Part shown: positions 36,606-45,520 of the stretch, in pieces
Layout: the number at the start of each line of letters is the position of its first letter
How positions within the stretch are numbered: the stretch's first letter is position 1
Assembly (NCBI RefSeq): GCF_001931755.2
Contig: NZ_CP015510.2
Location: 62,001 to 126,000, forward strand
Reading direction: 5' to 3'
DNA from: Wolbachia endosymbiont of Folsomia candida
GTDB lineage: Bacteria > Pseudomonadota > Alphaproteobacteria > Rickettsiales > Anaplasmataceae
DNA length: 64,000 nucleotides
Program-made: the position numbers and the translations under genes
The notes under the pieces: model-generated
Databases searched by the model: none
What the model saw: the letters and a program-made list of their open reading frames with translations, nothing else
Told to the model about the DNA's origin: nothing

Positions 36606-38735
36606 AAGGAGAGTAAACATCCAGATTATACAAAAAATGGTTTGGTTTTAACTTATTGCGCTGCTTTGATAACTGCGAGTGCTTTGCTCACGTCAACACG
36701 TAGAGCAGCATTTACGGCAGCAGTGACTTCAAGTGTGATGCTACTTGGAATTACAATTACAGTTTTGGTCGATTATCAAAATACAAAGAGAAAACCTAGT
36801 AATGAAGAGGCGAATCAAGAAGATTGCCTCAAGTTACTTGAAGCGCTAGGAGAAATGCCAAGGTATTGGTGGTGGCCGTGGAGCTCTAAGATAAAGGACA
36901 TCAAAATAACTGAAAAACAGGCAGATAGAGCGATAGACTATAATGATTATTCGTTTGTCTCGCGCTTGATCTATTCATTATTTACTAATGTCATATCGCA
37001 CCAATTTTGTGTTTCAAGGTATGGCTATATTTATAATTATCAAGAATTAACGGAGGGAAAAATGCCATTTGGAGTTGATATAAAAAAGCACATTAATCCA
37101 GATATACAAAAGAAACTCTCGAATAATTTGTCTTGGCTAGCAAAAAAACTCTGGTCTAATCAAGCTAATGTTGAAGATAGTCTAGAAGTTAAGTCGGATA
37201 ACTTAATTAAAATAATTTTAAATGTAAACAGTACTACGTTGAATGAAGCACTTTCATCGATGCAGTTTGGATGGTTGCTGGGTCATTTAGATGAGAGTCT
37301 GAAAAGTGTACGAGCAGGTACAAAAACTAAAGAGCAACATGATCAGTACTTTAAAAATTTGGTGAGAGTTATATTGAAATTATCAAAGACATATCACTCG
37401 GATAAGAAAGCCAATAAGCGAGCGGGAATGGACATTGATGCAGAGCAGAAGCTAATTAATGAAGCGGTAGAAACTCTGAGAAATGTACATGAGCATGTGA
37501 TGAAAAAGCACAAATGTATCTACAATCAATATTATGGAATTTACGAGCTATATGGCAAGATGGCAATGAGCGCGCTAAACAGCGGTAAAGACATATTGGA
37601 TTTGGTTGATATATCATCTTTTGATGGTGGGTCTATTGTGCTGGATAGTCTGCATTCATTAATATATCGTGAAGAAGGACATCTAATGCGGGGAAGGAAT
37701 GAATATATAAAAGAAGCAAAAGGCTTGATAAAAAAACTGAGAAGTAGCTTTGATTTGATGAAAGACTACGCAAGTGGAAAAAATTCTACTGACGCAGTAG
37801 ATGCTTTTGTAAAAATGAAGAAAAGTGAGTTTGATGGGCATTATGAAAGCTATAAACAGCGTTATTACAGTAATAAAGTAGAACAATTAGAGATGCTCCT
37901 TGATAAATGCAAAAAAAATAAGAGGCTCGAGATAATAAAGAATGAAGTAGAGGAGTTATTAAAAGAAAGTAACGCGCAATACAAAATACTGATTGGTAAG
38001 GAAAGCGGAATAGCAAATGAATTATTTGTGCAACCAGCGTTAAGTTATAAAGCTTTAGCGGAAATGTACTGTAAGTTTATTACTCAGTTGTGTAATGAAA
38101 TAAAAAAAGGGGCAGTTTCTGATAGTGAGTTAAAGCAAATGTTAAGTAAAACAGGAGTTGACTCGGATTTTATAAAAGAAAGCAAGAAAGAAATAGGAAA
38201 GTTTTCAGATGCGAAATTATTAAATTTTCTTGATGAAGTGATAAATAACTACTATCCAGAGGGTATGTTTGCTAGCAAATCTCTTGGAAGAAAGAGAATA
38301 GCAGAAATGATGAGTGAATTTTCCGATCAAAAAGAAAGTGATGCAGAGATAATAAATTTAATAGTGTTTACGCTAAAGCTTTTAGAGGAAAGGTTAGATG
38401 AAAAATTTCAAGAAAAGGAAACTTATTTTGATAGAGAGAAAAGAGAATCAGAGGAAAGGCAAAAGCGAATAGAAAAGTTAAAAAGAGAAATAGAGCAGAT
38501 AGAAGAAGAAGGAAGACAACATGCTCAAAGGGCAGATCGGGAGGCTAAAGGAAGGCAAGAGGAAGCTAAAGGAAGGCAAGAGGCAGAGAAAAGGGCAGAA
38601 CAGGAATCTCAAAGAGCAGAGCGACTTGCAGAGGCACTCAGAAAAGCTGGTATAGATCCAGATACTGTTTTACAAGGTGTAAACGTGAGCCAAGGGGCAA
38701 GCACAAGCCGAAGCGCAGGAGTTGGTAGGAGATAA
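36456..38735 (+). CDS. Large hypothetical membrane protein with J-like segment, family B (B1, 759 aa)
   Basis: No known family is recognised. Shared B-family features are a start block (VIRFLANHKKYRIFWWEFGP), a tryptophan-rich block YWWWPWSSKIKDI near residue 130, and a segment resembling DnaJ helix II-loop-helix III (VILKLSKTYHSDKKANK, about 307-323) in which HPD has become HSD. B1 also has two membrane helices at about residues 60-105 (GLVLTYCAALITASALL and SSVMLLGITITVLVDY). The C-terminus repeats the charged module and the RSAGVGRR end of A1. Start is ATG 36456; the in-frame TTG at 36438 overlaps A1. RBS-like GGAGATAAGGG precedes the ATG. Probable partner of A1 by gene order. Confidence 0.85.
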   Translation: MEPIFPKYSGHSVSLPVWKSNVIRFLANHKKYRIFWWEFGPTLLDHLHKMKESKHPDYTKNGLVLTYCAALITASALLTSTRRAAFTAAVTSSVMLLGITITVLVDYQNTKRKPSNEEANQEDCLKLLEALGEMPRYWWWPWSSKIKDIKITEKQADRAIDYNDYSFVSRLIYSLFTNVISHQFCVSRYGYIYNYQELTEGKMPFGVDIKKHINPDIQKKLSNNLSWLAKKLWSNQANVEDSLEVKSDNLIKIILNVNSTTLNEALSSMQFGWLLGHLDESLKSVRAGTKTKEQHDQYFKNLVRVILKLSKTYHSDKKANKRAGMDIDAEQKLINEAVETLRNVHEHVMKKHKCIYNQYYGIYELYGKMAMSALNSGKDILDLVDISSFDGGSIVLDSLHSLIYREEGHLMRGRNEYIKEAKGLIKKLRSSFDLMKDYASGKNSTDAVDAFVKMKKSEFDGHYESYKQRYYSNKVEQLEMLLDKCKKNKRLEIIKNEVEELLKESNAQYKILIGKESGIANELFVQPALSYKALAEMYCKFITQLCNEIKKGAVSDSELKQMLSKTGVDSDFIKESKKEIGKFSDAKLLNFLDEVINNYYPEGMFASKSLGRKRIAEMMSEFSDQKESDAEIINLIVFTLKLLEERLDEKFQEKETYFDREKRESEERQKRIEKLKREIEQIEEEGRQHAQRADREAKGRQEEAKGRQEAEKRAEQESQRAERLAEALRKAGIDPDTVLQGVNVSQGASTSRSAGVGRR

Positions 38736-40046
38736 GGGTATGGAGCCAATTTTTCCTAAGTACTCAGGTCACTCTGTGAGCTTGCCAGTGTGGAAGAGTA
38801 ATGTGATTAGGTTTTTAGCAAATCACAAAAAATACCGAATATTCTGGTGGGAGTTTGGTCCTACCTTGCTCGATCACTTGCACAAAATGCTTACTTTTAC
38901 CCATAACTTTGAGAAGTTATTATGTGAAGCATAACCATGCTCTCTCTAAGATTTTCATAGCCTCGCCATAGAGTCATACTTCCTGGTAAATTATCACCTT
39001 TTCTATTCATAAACCCACCTAATTTTCCTAACCAAATAATAGCTTGTTTTATGTTTGGAGGTTCTTCGGGCAATGTGGCCACTTGATGCTCACGTATGTA
39101 AAGAGCTTTCCACTCTTCATTGCTTAGAACCTTAGTGCAAGCCTCCATAGGATGCGATAAAGCCACTTTTGTTAAATATAAAATTTTAAATGTAATAATG
39201 CTCTTTATAGCAATTAATTTCTGTAGCCTTTCCTTTGTAGTTAAACGAGAGCTTTCTATTTTACATCCTGATTTTAAAATTCTAAAGTATTCTTCAATTT
39301 TCCATCGTAGCTTATACCAATTTATCCTTTCTATGGCATCTAAAGTGCTATTAACTGGTACATTAGTTAACAAAGTCCAATCGATAGCTTCAACTCCTTT
39401 AGGAGGATCCATTTCCTTTGCGCTTACCACATATACAGCGACTTTATCACTTATTTTATGTGCTGTATCTTTTGACCCATAAATGTAAGGCGCTCTGATA
39501 GGTATATAGCCTTTCATATATTTTACTTCAATATTTGCTTTTCTTGACTTCTGGTGCCCGTTTTTAGCAACTTCCAAGACGATTTTCTCTTTTACCGGAA
39601 GTTGAGCTATGCGTGTTTGCAAATCTGTTTTTCCCTCTTCAGTACAGATAAATTTTCTATTAGCTCGGTTACGGATTACATAAAAACTACCCAATGATTC
39701 AGCTATCCATAAAAATTTGAAGATATCTGCTTCCCTATCACCAAGAGTGACAAGTTGTACATCTTTGGAAACGTTATTTATGGTTTCTTTTAGTGCTGCT
39801 ATCCACTTATAACTTTCTTTCTCCTCTATAGAAGTACGGTATTTCCTATTTGCTTTTTCTTTTGCTGTTTCTTCTTTTCTAGCGGGACGCGCCCAGCACT
39901 GTTGAGAAGATAAACCTAAAGGTAATCCTTCTTTACTGACCATTAAGGCACTATGCAGCAGCAAACCCTTTTTATGCTTTGTATAAGCTTTAGAAATACT
40001 GCCTAGCCCTTTGGTATTTATATGAGAGTCAAAATCCAAATAACTA

Positions 40047-40928
40047 GGCTCTGTGAACAAAATTTTAGAGTAGCCATATAAGTGCACCAACAAAGTTCAA
40101 AAAGCCCATAAACACTATAGCAGTCTTGTCGAACCTCGAAAAAATCCGTCGAAAATTTTTGATTTTACCGAAAAAACACTCGATCAAATGCCGCTCTTTA
40201 TAAACATGTTTATCATAATCTCTTTGCACTTTTCGATTCCTTTTTGGTGGAATGGTGACCTCACATCCCTTGCTTTCAAGGCTGCCAATAAATGCGTTAC
40301 TGTCATAGCCCTTATCTGCTACTACAATAGAGTTATAGACATTGTCTGTTAACGCTTCAGCCTGTGTAATATCATGTCTTTGACCGGCAGTAAGCGTAAA
40401 TTTTAACGGATTTCCAAGAGCATCGACAAGTGCATGAATTTTTGTTGTAAAGCCACCTTTACTGCGTCCCAATGCCTCTTGAGCTCCAGAATCCTTCTTG
40501 TATCCAGCCGAACAAGCATGCGCTCGAACGATTGTGCCATCTATCATGTGCACCTCTAAATCTGGATCTTGTGTATATTTAAATAGCTTTTCCCAAATTC
40601 CCTTTTCGCACCACTTTTTAAACCTCCTGTGTATACTCCTGTAATTACCATATATTTCTCCTAAAAGACGCCACTGGCAACCACTTCGGACCATGTACCA
40701 GACTGCTTCCACGAACCTTCTCAGTTGCGTTTCATCTTTGCTGTGTATACCTTTCACACTTTTCAAAAATGCAAAAATTTGTTCCCATTTTGTTTCTTGT
40801 ATGTAATATTCCATTCGGTAGTTTCTCCTTTTTTATTGCTTAATTGGGTTAAACTACCACTTTCTCCTCCTTTTTTATATCCTTTTTCCCATCTTATTCT
40901 TTCACAACGAAATTTTGTTCACAGAGCC
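40047..40928 (-). mobile_element. IS5-family insertion sequence (882 bp)
   Basis: The ends are a 19-bp perfect inverted repeat, GGCTCTGTGAACAAAATTT. Flanking sequence gives a TA duplication (40045-40046 and 40929-40930); read with shorter ends it could also be CTAG. Either agrees with the IS427-like part of the IS5 family. Comparison with the uninterrupted sequence AACTAGTATCTTGG at about 26131 confirms the insertion point. Confidence 0.9.
40065..40814 (-). CDS. IS5-family transposase
   Basis: This 249-residue DDE transposase is uninterrupted. It has the N-terminal helix-turn-helix region of the family (RRFVEAVWYMVRSGCQWRLL, then YRSIHRRFKKWCEKGIWEKL). The catalytic residues are D in VHMIDGTIVRAHACSAG, D in VVADKGYDSNAFIG, and E in RHLIECFFGKIKNFRRIFSR. 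Start is ATG 40814, 114 bp from the right end of the element. It appears intact and could be active; it is the innermost and so the youngest element of the nested set. Confidence 0.9.
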   Translation of the reverse strand: MEYYIQETKWEQIFAFLKSVKGIHSKDETQLRRFVEAVWYMVRSGCQWRLLGEIYGNYRSIHRRFKKWCEKGIWEKLFKYTQDPDLEVHMIDGTIVRAHACSAGYKKDSGAQEALGRSKGGFTTKIHALVDALGNPLKFTLTAGQRHDITQAEALTDNVYNSIVVADKGYDSNAFIGSLESKGCEVTIPPKRNRKVQRDYDKHVYKERHLIECFFGKIKNFRRIFSRFDKTAIVFMGFLNFVGALIWLL

Positions 40929-42739
40929 TAGTATCTTGGATTGAAAATATAAGCTTATTTCCTTTTATCCTTTCCGCTGTTTCTTTATGATGAGAAGAAT
41001 AAATTTTCTCGGCCTCAAGCTTTTCATTACTAAACAACCTGTACGCGCCCTTAGCTTCTTTCCATCCACCACAACTTTGATTAATTGATCCAGATGCCTT
41101 ACGCTCTATAAGATAACTTGTTGTAATAAGCCTCTTATTAAGCCTTATATCTCCCAGATTAACATGTCTCAACTCTCTTTCTAGCCATTTGTCCCCTAAG
41201 CTATCAGTATATTGCGTATTTGTATTTACTCCGTACATTTTTAAACCCTTTATCAAATATATGAATTTGCTATTTTACTAGCTTTTTTATATTTGTGGGT
41301 AAAAGTAAGCACAAAATGAAGGAGAGTAAACATCCAGATTATACAAAAAATGGTTTGGTTTTAACTTATTGCGCTGCTTTGATAACTGCGAGTGCTTTGC
41401 TCACATCAACGCGTAGAGCAGCATTTACGGCAGCAATTGCTTCAAGTGTGATGCTGCTTGGAATTACAGCTACAGTTTTGATCGATTATCAAAATACAAA
41501 GAGAAAACCTAGTAATGAAGAGGTGAATCAAGAATATTGCCTTAAGTTACTTGAAAAACTGGGGGAAATGCCAAGGCACTGGTGGTGGCCATGGAGCTCT
41601 GAAATAAAAGACATCAAAATAACTGAAAAACAGGCGCATAGAGCAATAGACTATAATGATTATTCGTTTGTCTCGCGCTTGATCTATTCATTATTTACTA
41701 ATGTCATATCGCACCAATTTTGTGTTTCAAGGTATGGCTACTTTTATAATTATCAAGAGTTAACGGAGGGAAAAATGCCATTTGGATTTGATATAAAAAA
41801 GCACATTAATCAAGATATACTATCGAATAATTGGCCTTGGCTAGCAAAAAAACTCGGATCTGATCAAGCTAATGTTGAAGATAGTCTAGAAGTTAAGTCG
41901 GATAACTTAATTAAAATAATTTTAAATGTAAACAGTACTACGTTGAATGAAGCACTTTCATCGATGCAGTTTGGATGGTTACTGGGTCATTTAGATGAGA
42001 GTCTGAAAAGTGTACGAGCAGGTACAAAAACTAAAGAGCAACATGATCAGTACTTTAAAAATTTGGTGAGAGTTATATTGAAATTATCAAAGACATATCA
42101 CTCGGATAAGAAAGCCAATAAGCGAGCGGGAATGGACATTGATGCAGAGCAGAAGCTAATTAATGAAGCGGTAGAAACGCTGAGAAATGTACATGAGCAT
42201 GTGATGAAAAAGCACAAATGTATCTACAATCAATATTATGGAATTTACGAGCTATATGGCAAGATGGCAATGAGCGCGCTAAACAGCGGTAAAGATATAT
42301 TGGATTTGGTTGATATATCATCTCTTGATGGTGGTTCTATTGTGCTGGATAGCCTGCATTCATTAATATATCGTGAAGAAGGACATCTAATGCGGGGAAG
42401 GAATGAATATATAAAAGAAGCAAAAGGCTTGATAAAAAAACTGAGAAGTAGCTTTGATTTGATGAAAGATTACGCAAGTGGAAAAAATTCTACTGACGCA
42501 GTAGATGCTTTTGTAAAAATGAAGAAAAGTGAGTTTGATGGGCATTATGAAAGCTATAAACAGCGTTATTACAGTAATAAAGTAGAACAATTAGAGATGC
42601 TCCTTGATAAATGCAAAAAAAATAAGAGGCTCGAGATAATAAAGAATGAAGTAGAGGAGTTATTAAAAGAAAGTAACGCGCAATACAAAATACTGATTGG
42701 TAAGGAAAGCGGAATAGCAAATGAATTATTTGTAGAACC

Positions 42740-43003
42740 AGCATTGCATATAAGCCCGTCAAAACCTTCCATCAGTTCACTTGCCTTAGTTATTAATTGA
42801 CTTACCTCTTCAGAATTTGATAAGTCGCAAGGAAGTACATGTATATTTTTTTCATACTTCTTAGCAACTTCCTCAAGCACTTCCTTCTTTGTGCCAGAAA
42901 TACACAGAATTGCTCCAGCTTCGTGCATGATTTTTACAATTGCCTGGCCTATTCCACCTGACGCACCAGTAACCAAGAATTTCCTGTTATCTAACCTAAA
43001 CAT
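42740..43003 (-). pseudogene. fabG: fabG 5' fragment (first 88 codons), duplicated
   Basis: Codons 1-88 of fabG (MFRLDN to GLICNAG) are repeated here almost base for base, in the same minus orientation, followed upstream by a copy of the region before A1. The fragment stops at ACCAGC (42737-42742), which B1 and intact fabG share (both read ACCAGC at the matching place). No functional reductase can be encoded, since the catalytic Ser, Tyr and Lys are absent. Confidence 0.92.
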
Positions 43004-43192
43004 AACAACTTCATTTTACTTACATTACTAACAAAATATTGACTGGCTGACAATAGATTCATTACATGTATCGTTCCAGAGTTACAACCAACCTTACTAT
43101 TGCACTATTGAACTATACATCTGACACTTTCTTAAAAAATTATTTCTTTTTAGACTGTAGAATTTTAATAAATTAACATATTATATAAATTA

Positions 43193-43209
43193 TAGCATTG
43201 ATAATGCTA
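43193..43209. promoter_or_regulatory. 17-bp inverted repeat upstream of gene A2
   Basis: This is the second copy of TAGCATT-GAT-AATGCTA, 79 bp before the A2 start. The stretch 43004-43230 is a duplicate of 33874-34080 with small changes (for example a TTGAA insertion near 43110), while the inverted repeat and its AT-rich left flank are unchanged. Confidence 0.4.
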
Positions 43210-43288
43210 AATAAATTATAAAATAAGTATTGTTCTTATTTCACAAAGCTGTTAGTACTGCATTTCTTTAAATAGTGAGAGGTAGTAA

Positions 43289-45517
43289 ATGGCAAATTTT
43301 CTTGGTCAATCGGTTAATAGACAAATAAAAGTAGCAATTGATAATAGTGATCCAAAACTAGTACAAATTCTTTTGGGACCAAAGTATTGTCAGCTTTGGC
43401 AGTATTGGCTTATTCGTGCACTTTTCAACTATGATATGCTTTCTATGTCTCAAATGACTAAGTGTGAGCTTTCTCTTGCAATTGCTAATGAGCAAGTAAA
43501 ATATCTTAATGAAAAAAAACGTATTAATATTGAGGAGTTAAGTAATATTCAAAGAGATAAAAAAATGGAATGCTTGACAAAAGTAGAGAATTTTTATGGT
43601 AGTGGCAGACTGTTGCAAATACGCTCTAGCAAACAAGGAGAACAATTAAAAGCTTCAGCAGAAGGATGCTCGAAATCTATAATAACACAATTTGCAGATA
43701 CTGGTTTGCAGGATTATCAAGATCACAACAAAGGATTACATGTTTCTGACAGCGTTTCAGCAGCCGTTAATGCTGATTTTTCTAAAGAATGTGAGGTAAT
43801 GATAAATGAAACAATCAGTGAATGTGAAAAGGAGGTTAAAAATGCTGATACTGTAAGTGGTCTAAGAAATAAACTACTTGAAAAAATAAGACAATTGAAT
43901 AGTGATAAACAATCTTTCTCATTAAAAATAAATACAGTTAAGGAAGGGATTATAAAAAAAATGCAAGATAATAAATTTCTAGATAAGGATTTTGTTAAGC
44001 TTGAATATAATAAGTTACTTGACTATTATTTTAGCTCTAGTAAACATGCCATTAATAGAAAAAATCCGTTATACGAATATACAGGGTCAAAGGAAAGTAT
44101 AAATAATGCTAAAAAACAGCTAAGAAACTTATCTGTAAGTTACGATTTTAGTGGATGTATTGATTACGCTGTACGAAAATTTAAAGCAGAAACAAATGCA
44201 CAAAAAAAAGAAGAATATTTGGATATAGTAAGGGTATTGGCTATTAATGGGGCTCATGTAGGATCATTAGCTAATGCTTTTGATACTAAAGAGTTGAAAG
44301 AAGTTGCTTTACAATCAATTTTTACAATTGCAAGAAGGGTTTACAAAGTATTATTTGATTTTGATAGAAGCGATATAGCTAAATTCATTTCTACTATTGT
44401 TGGCAAAGATGGGAAATTTTCTGACCCTGTGAGTCGAAATGTACCTATATTTAAAAGTAGTGGTTCACCATTTATTAAGACTACGTTAGCCAGCCTAGAA
44501 TACATAGCAAATGATCTACAAGAAGCAAGAGAAAGTGGCAAAGCGAACCGTGAAACTGGTTTATTCAATGAGTTACTCGACACTGCTAAAGATTTTTGGC
44601 ATGAAACAATTATGGGAGAGAAATACGTTCCTAATACAGACGAGGAGCATGAAGGGGTCTACATCGTATTATATGAAGTGTTGGAGATAGTTTACTTATC
44701 TATGTCAACTGGTGATGATAGAGTTGTAATTGACTATATAAAAGAAATAGAGAGTAAGCTTAATAAAGAATCCAATAGCGATACAGCAAAGATATATAGT
44801 CTTCTATATTCGATACTTAAGGAGTATAACGCGTCAAAAAGAAAAGAAGATCCCACAAGTGATACCGGTAAGTGGGAAAGGTTATGGTATCATTTTCAAG
44901 ATAGGTTTCCATATATGTTCGAAGCACATCAAGACGATATAAATGCAGATAAAATGATGGGGAGCTTACGTATGGGTCTATATGCTTTCGAGGTTATCTC
45001 AAAAGAGTATGATGAACATCAAAAACAGCGTTTTACTAAGAAATTTAGGAACATAGATGTAAAAGTTTTGCCTGGGAATTGTCTAGCTAATTGGTTGGTA
45101 GCAACTCACGGAGGAGTGCTAAGGGCTAACGATATGGTGGTCGGCCAAGCAGAGCAAAAGACAAAGCAGGAATCTCAAAGGGCAGACGAGAATGCTGAAA
45201 GGGCAGAGCAGATTAAGAGGGTAAGCAAGGCTTTTACAAGAAAAATACGTAGTCTTGATGATGAGCTACAAGATATAGTTATAGATAGCCAAGATGAAAT
45301 TGTAGAGGCAGTTGTAGAGCATGTTATGAAACATAACTCCTCTGCAGAGCAAGTGCTGAATGGAGTAATTGAAGAAATCAAGTGCAACAAAAATCAAGTC
45401 TTAAGAGATGAAACAGTTAATCCTGAGCTGATCAAAATTGGTATAAGAGGTGTTCCAACTTCGCTGAGTGGTATCAATGCAGATCAAATTATGGGAGCCC
45501 AAGCAGGTAGGGGCTAA
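43289..45517 (+). CDS. Large hypothetical protein, family A (A2, 742 aa)
   Basis: This is a paralogue of A1. The N-terminal block DPKLVQILLGPKYCQLWQYW is conserved, and the central helical region aligns in places (IIKKMQDNKFLDKDFVKLEY with the A1 segment given above), but overall divergence is high. The C-terminal module differs from A1 and instead matches B3 and B4: AERAEQIKRVSKAFTRKIRS, then LDDELQDIVIDSQDEIVEAV, then EHVMKHNSSAEQVL. It ends GAQAGRG rather than RSAGVGRR. There is no signal peptide or clear membrane helix. ATG 43289 is preceded by GAGAGGTAG. Three bases separate its stop from the B3 start, so A2-B3-B4 are one operon. Confidence 0.85.
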   Translation: MANFLGQSVNRQIKVAIDNSDPKLVQILLGPKYCQLWQYWLIRALFNYDMLSMSQMTKCELSLAIANEQVKYLNEKKRINIEELSNIQRDKKMECLTKVENFYGSGRLLQIRSSKQGEQLKASAEGCSKSIITQFADTGLQDYQDHNKGLHVSDSVSAAVNADFSKECEVMINETISECEKEVKNADTVSGLRNKLLEKIRQLNSDKQSFSLKINTVKEGIIKKMQDNKFLDKDFVKLEYNKLLDYYFSSSKHAINRKNPLYEYTGSKESINNAKKQLRNLSVSYDFSGCIDYAVRKFKAETNAQKKEEYLDIVRVLAINGAHVGSLANAFDTKELKEVALQSIFTIARRVYKVLFDFDRSDIAKFISTIVGKDGKFSDPVSRNVPIFKSSGSPFIKTTLASLEYIANDLQEARESGKANRETGLFNELLDTAKDFWHETIMGEKYVPNTDEEHEGVYIVLYEVLEIVYLSMSTGDDRVVIDYIKEIESKLNKESNSDTAKIYSLLYSILKEYNASKRKEDPTSDTGKWERLWYHFQDRFPYMFEAHQDDINADKMMGSLRMGLYAFEVISKEYDEHQKQRFTKKFRNIDVKVLPGNCLANWLVATHGGVLRANDMVVGQAEQKTKQESQRADENAERAEQIKRVSKAFTRKIRSLDDELQDIVIDSQDEIVEAVVEHVMKHNSSAEQVLNGVIEEIKCNKNQVLRDETVNPELIKIGIRGVPTSLSGINADQIMGAQAGRG

Positions 45518-45520
45518 AAC

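Larger units (their letters stand above)
38897..41256 (-). pseudogene. Tn5-like transposase, split by an IS5-family element
   Basis: The N-terminal piece runs from ATG 41256 to the end of the word IFSIQDT at about 40931. The rest (from SYLDFDSHINTKGLGSISKA) runs from about 40046 to 38897. Both pieces match the intact 491-residue transposase at 24985-26460. The break falls within the first catalytic motif, IQDTSYLDFD, so this copy is inactive. Confidence 0.92.
38890..41309 (-). mobile_element. Tn5-like insertion sequence, copy 2, interrupted by an IS5-family element
   Basis: The ends CTTACTTTTACCCA match the copy at 24978-26513. The target duplication is 9 bp, CACAAAATG (38881-38889 and 41310-41318), inside gene B2. 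Removing the 882-bp IS5-type element and one 2-bp duplication leaves 1536 bp, the same length as the intact copy. Confidence 0.9.
38740..42800 (+). pseudogene. Family B gene B2, broken by an IS and truncated
   Basis: B2 begins like B1 (ATG 38740, first 50 codons the same), is interrupted at 38889 by the Tn5-like IS, and resumes after the 9-bp duplication at 41310. It then follows B1 closely, with scattered changes and a four-codon loss (DIQKKLSNNL in B1, DILSNN in B2), keeps the HSD J-like segment, and stops matching B1 at about 42737-42742 after ANELFV. From there the frame runs 20 codons into antisense fabG sequence to a stop at 42800, so about 230 C-terminal residues of B1 are missing. The IS end supplies an in-frame GTG at 41295, so a shortened product is conceivable. 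Confidence 0.88.
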
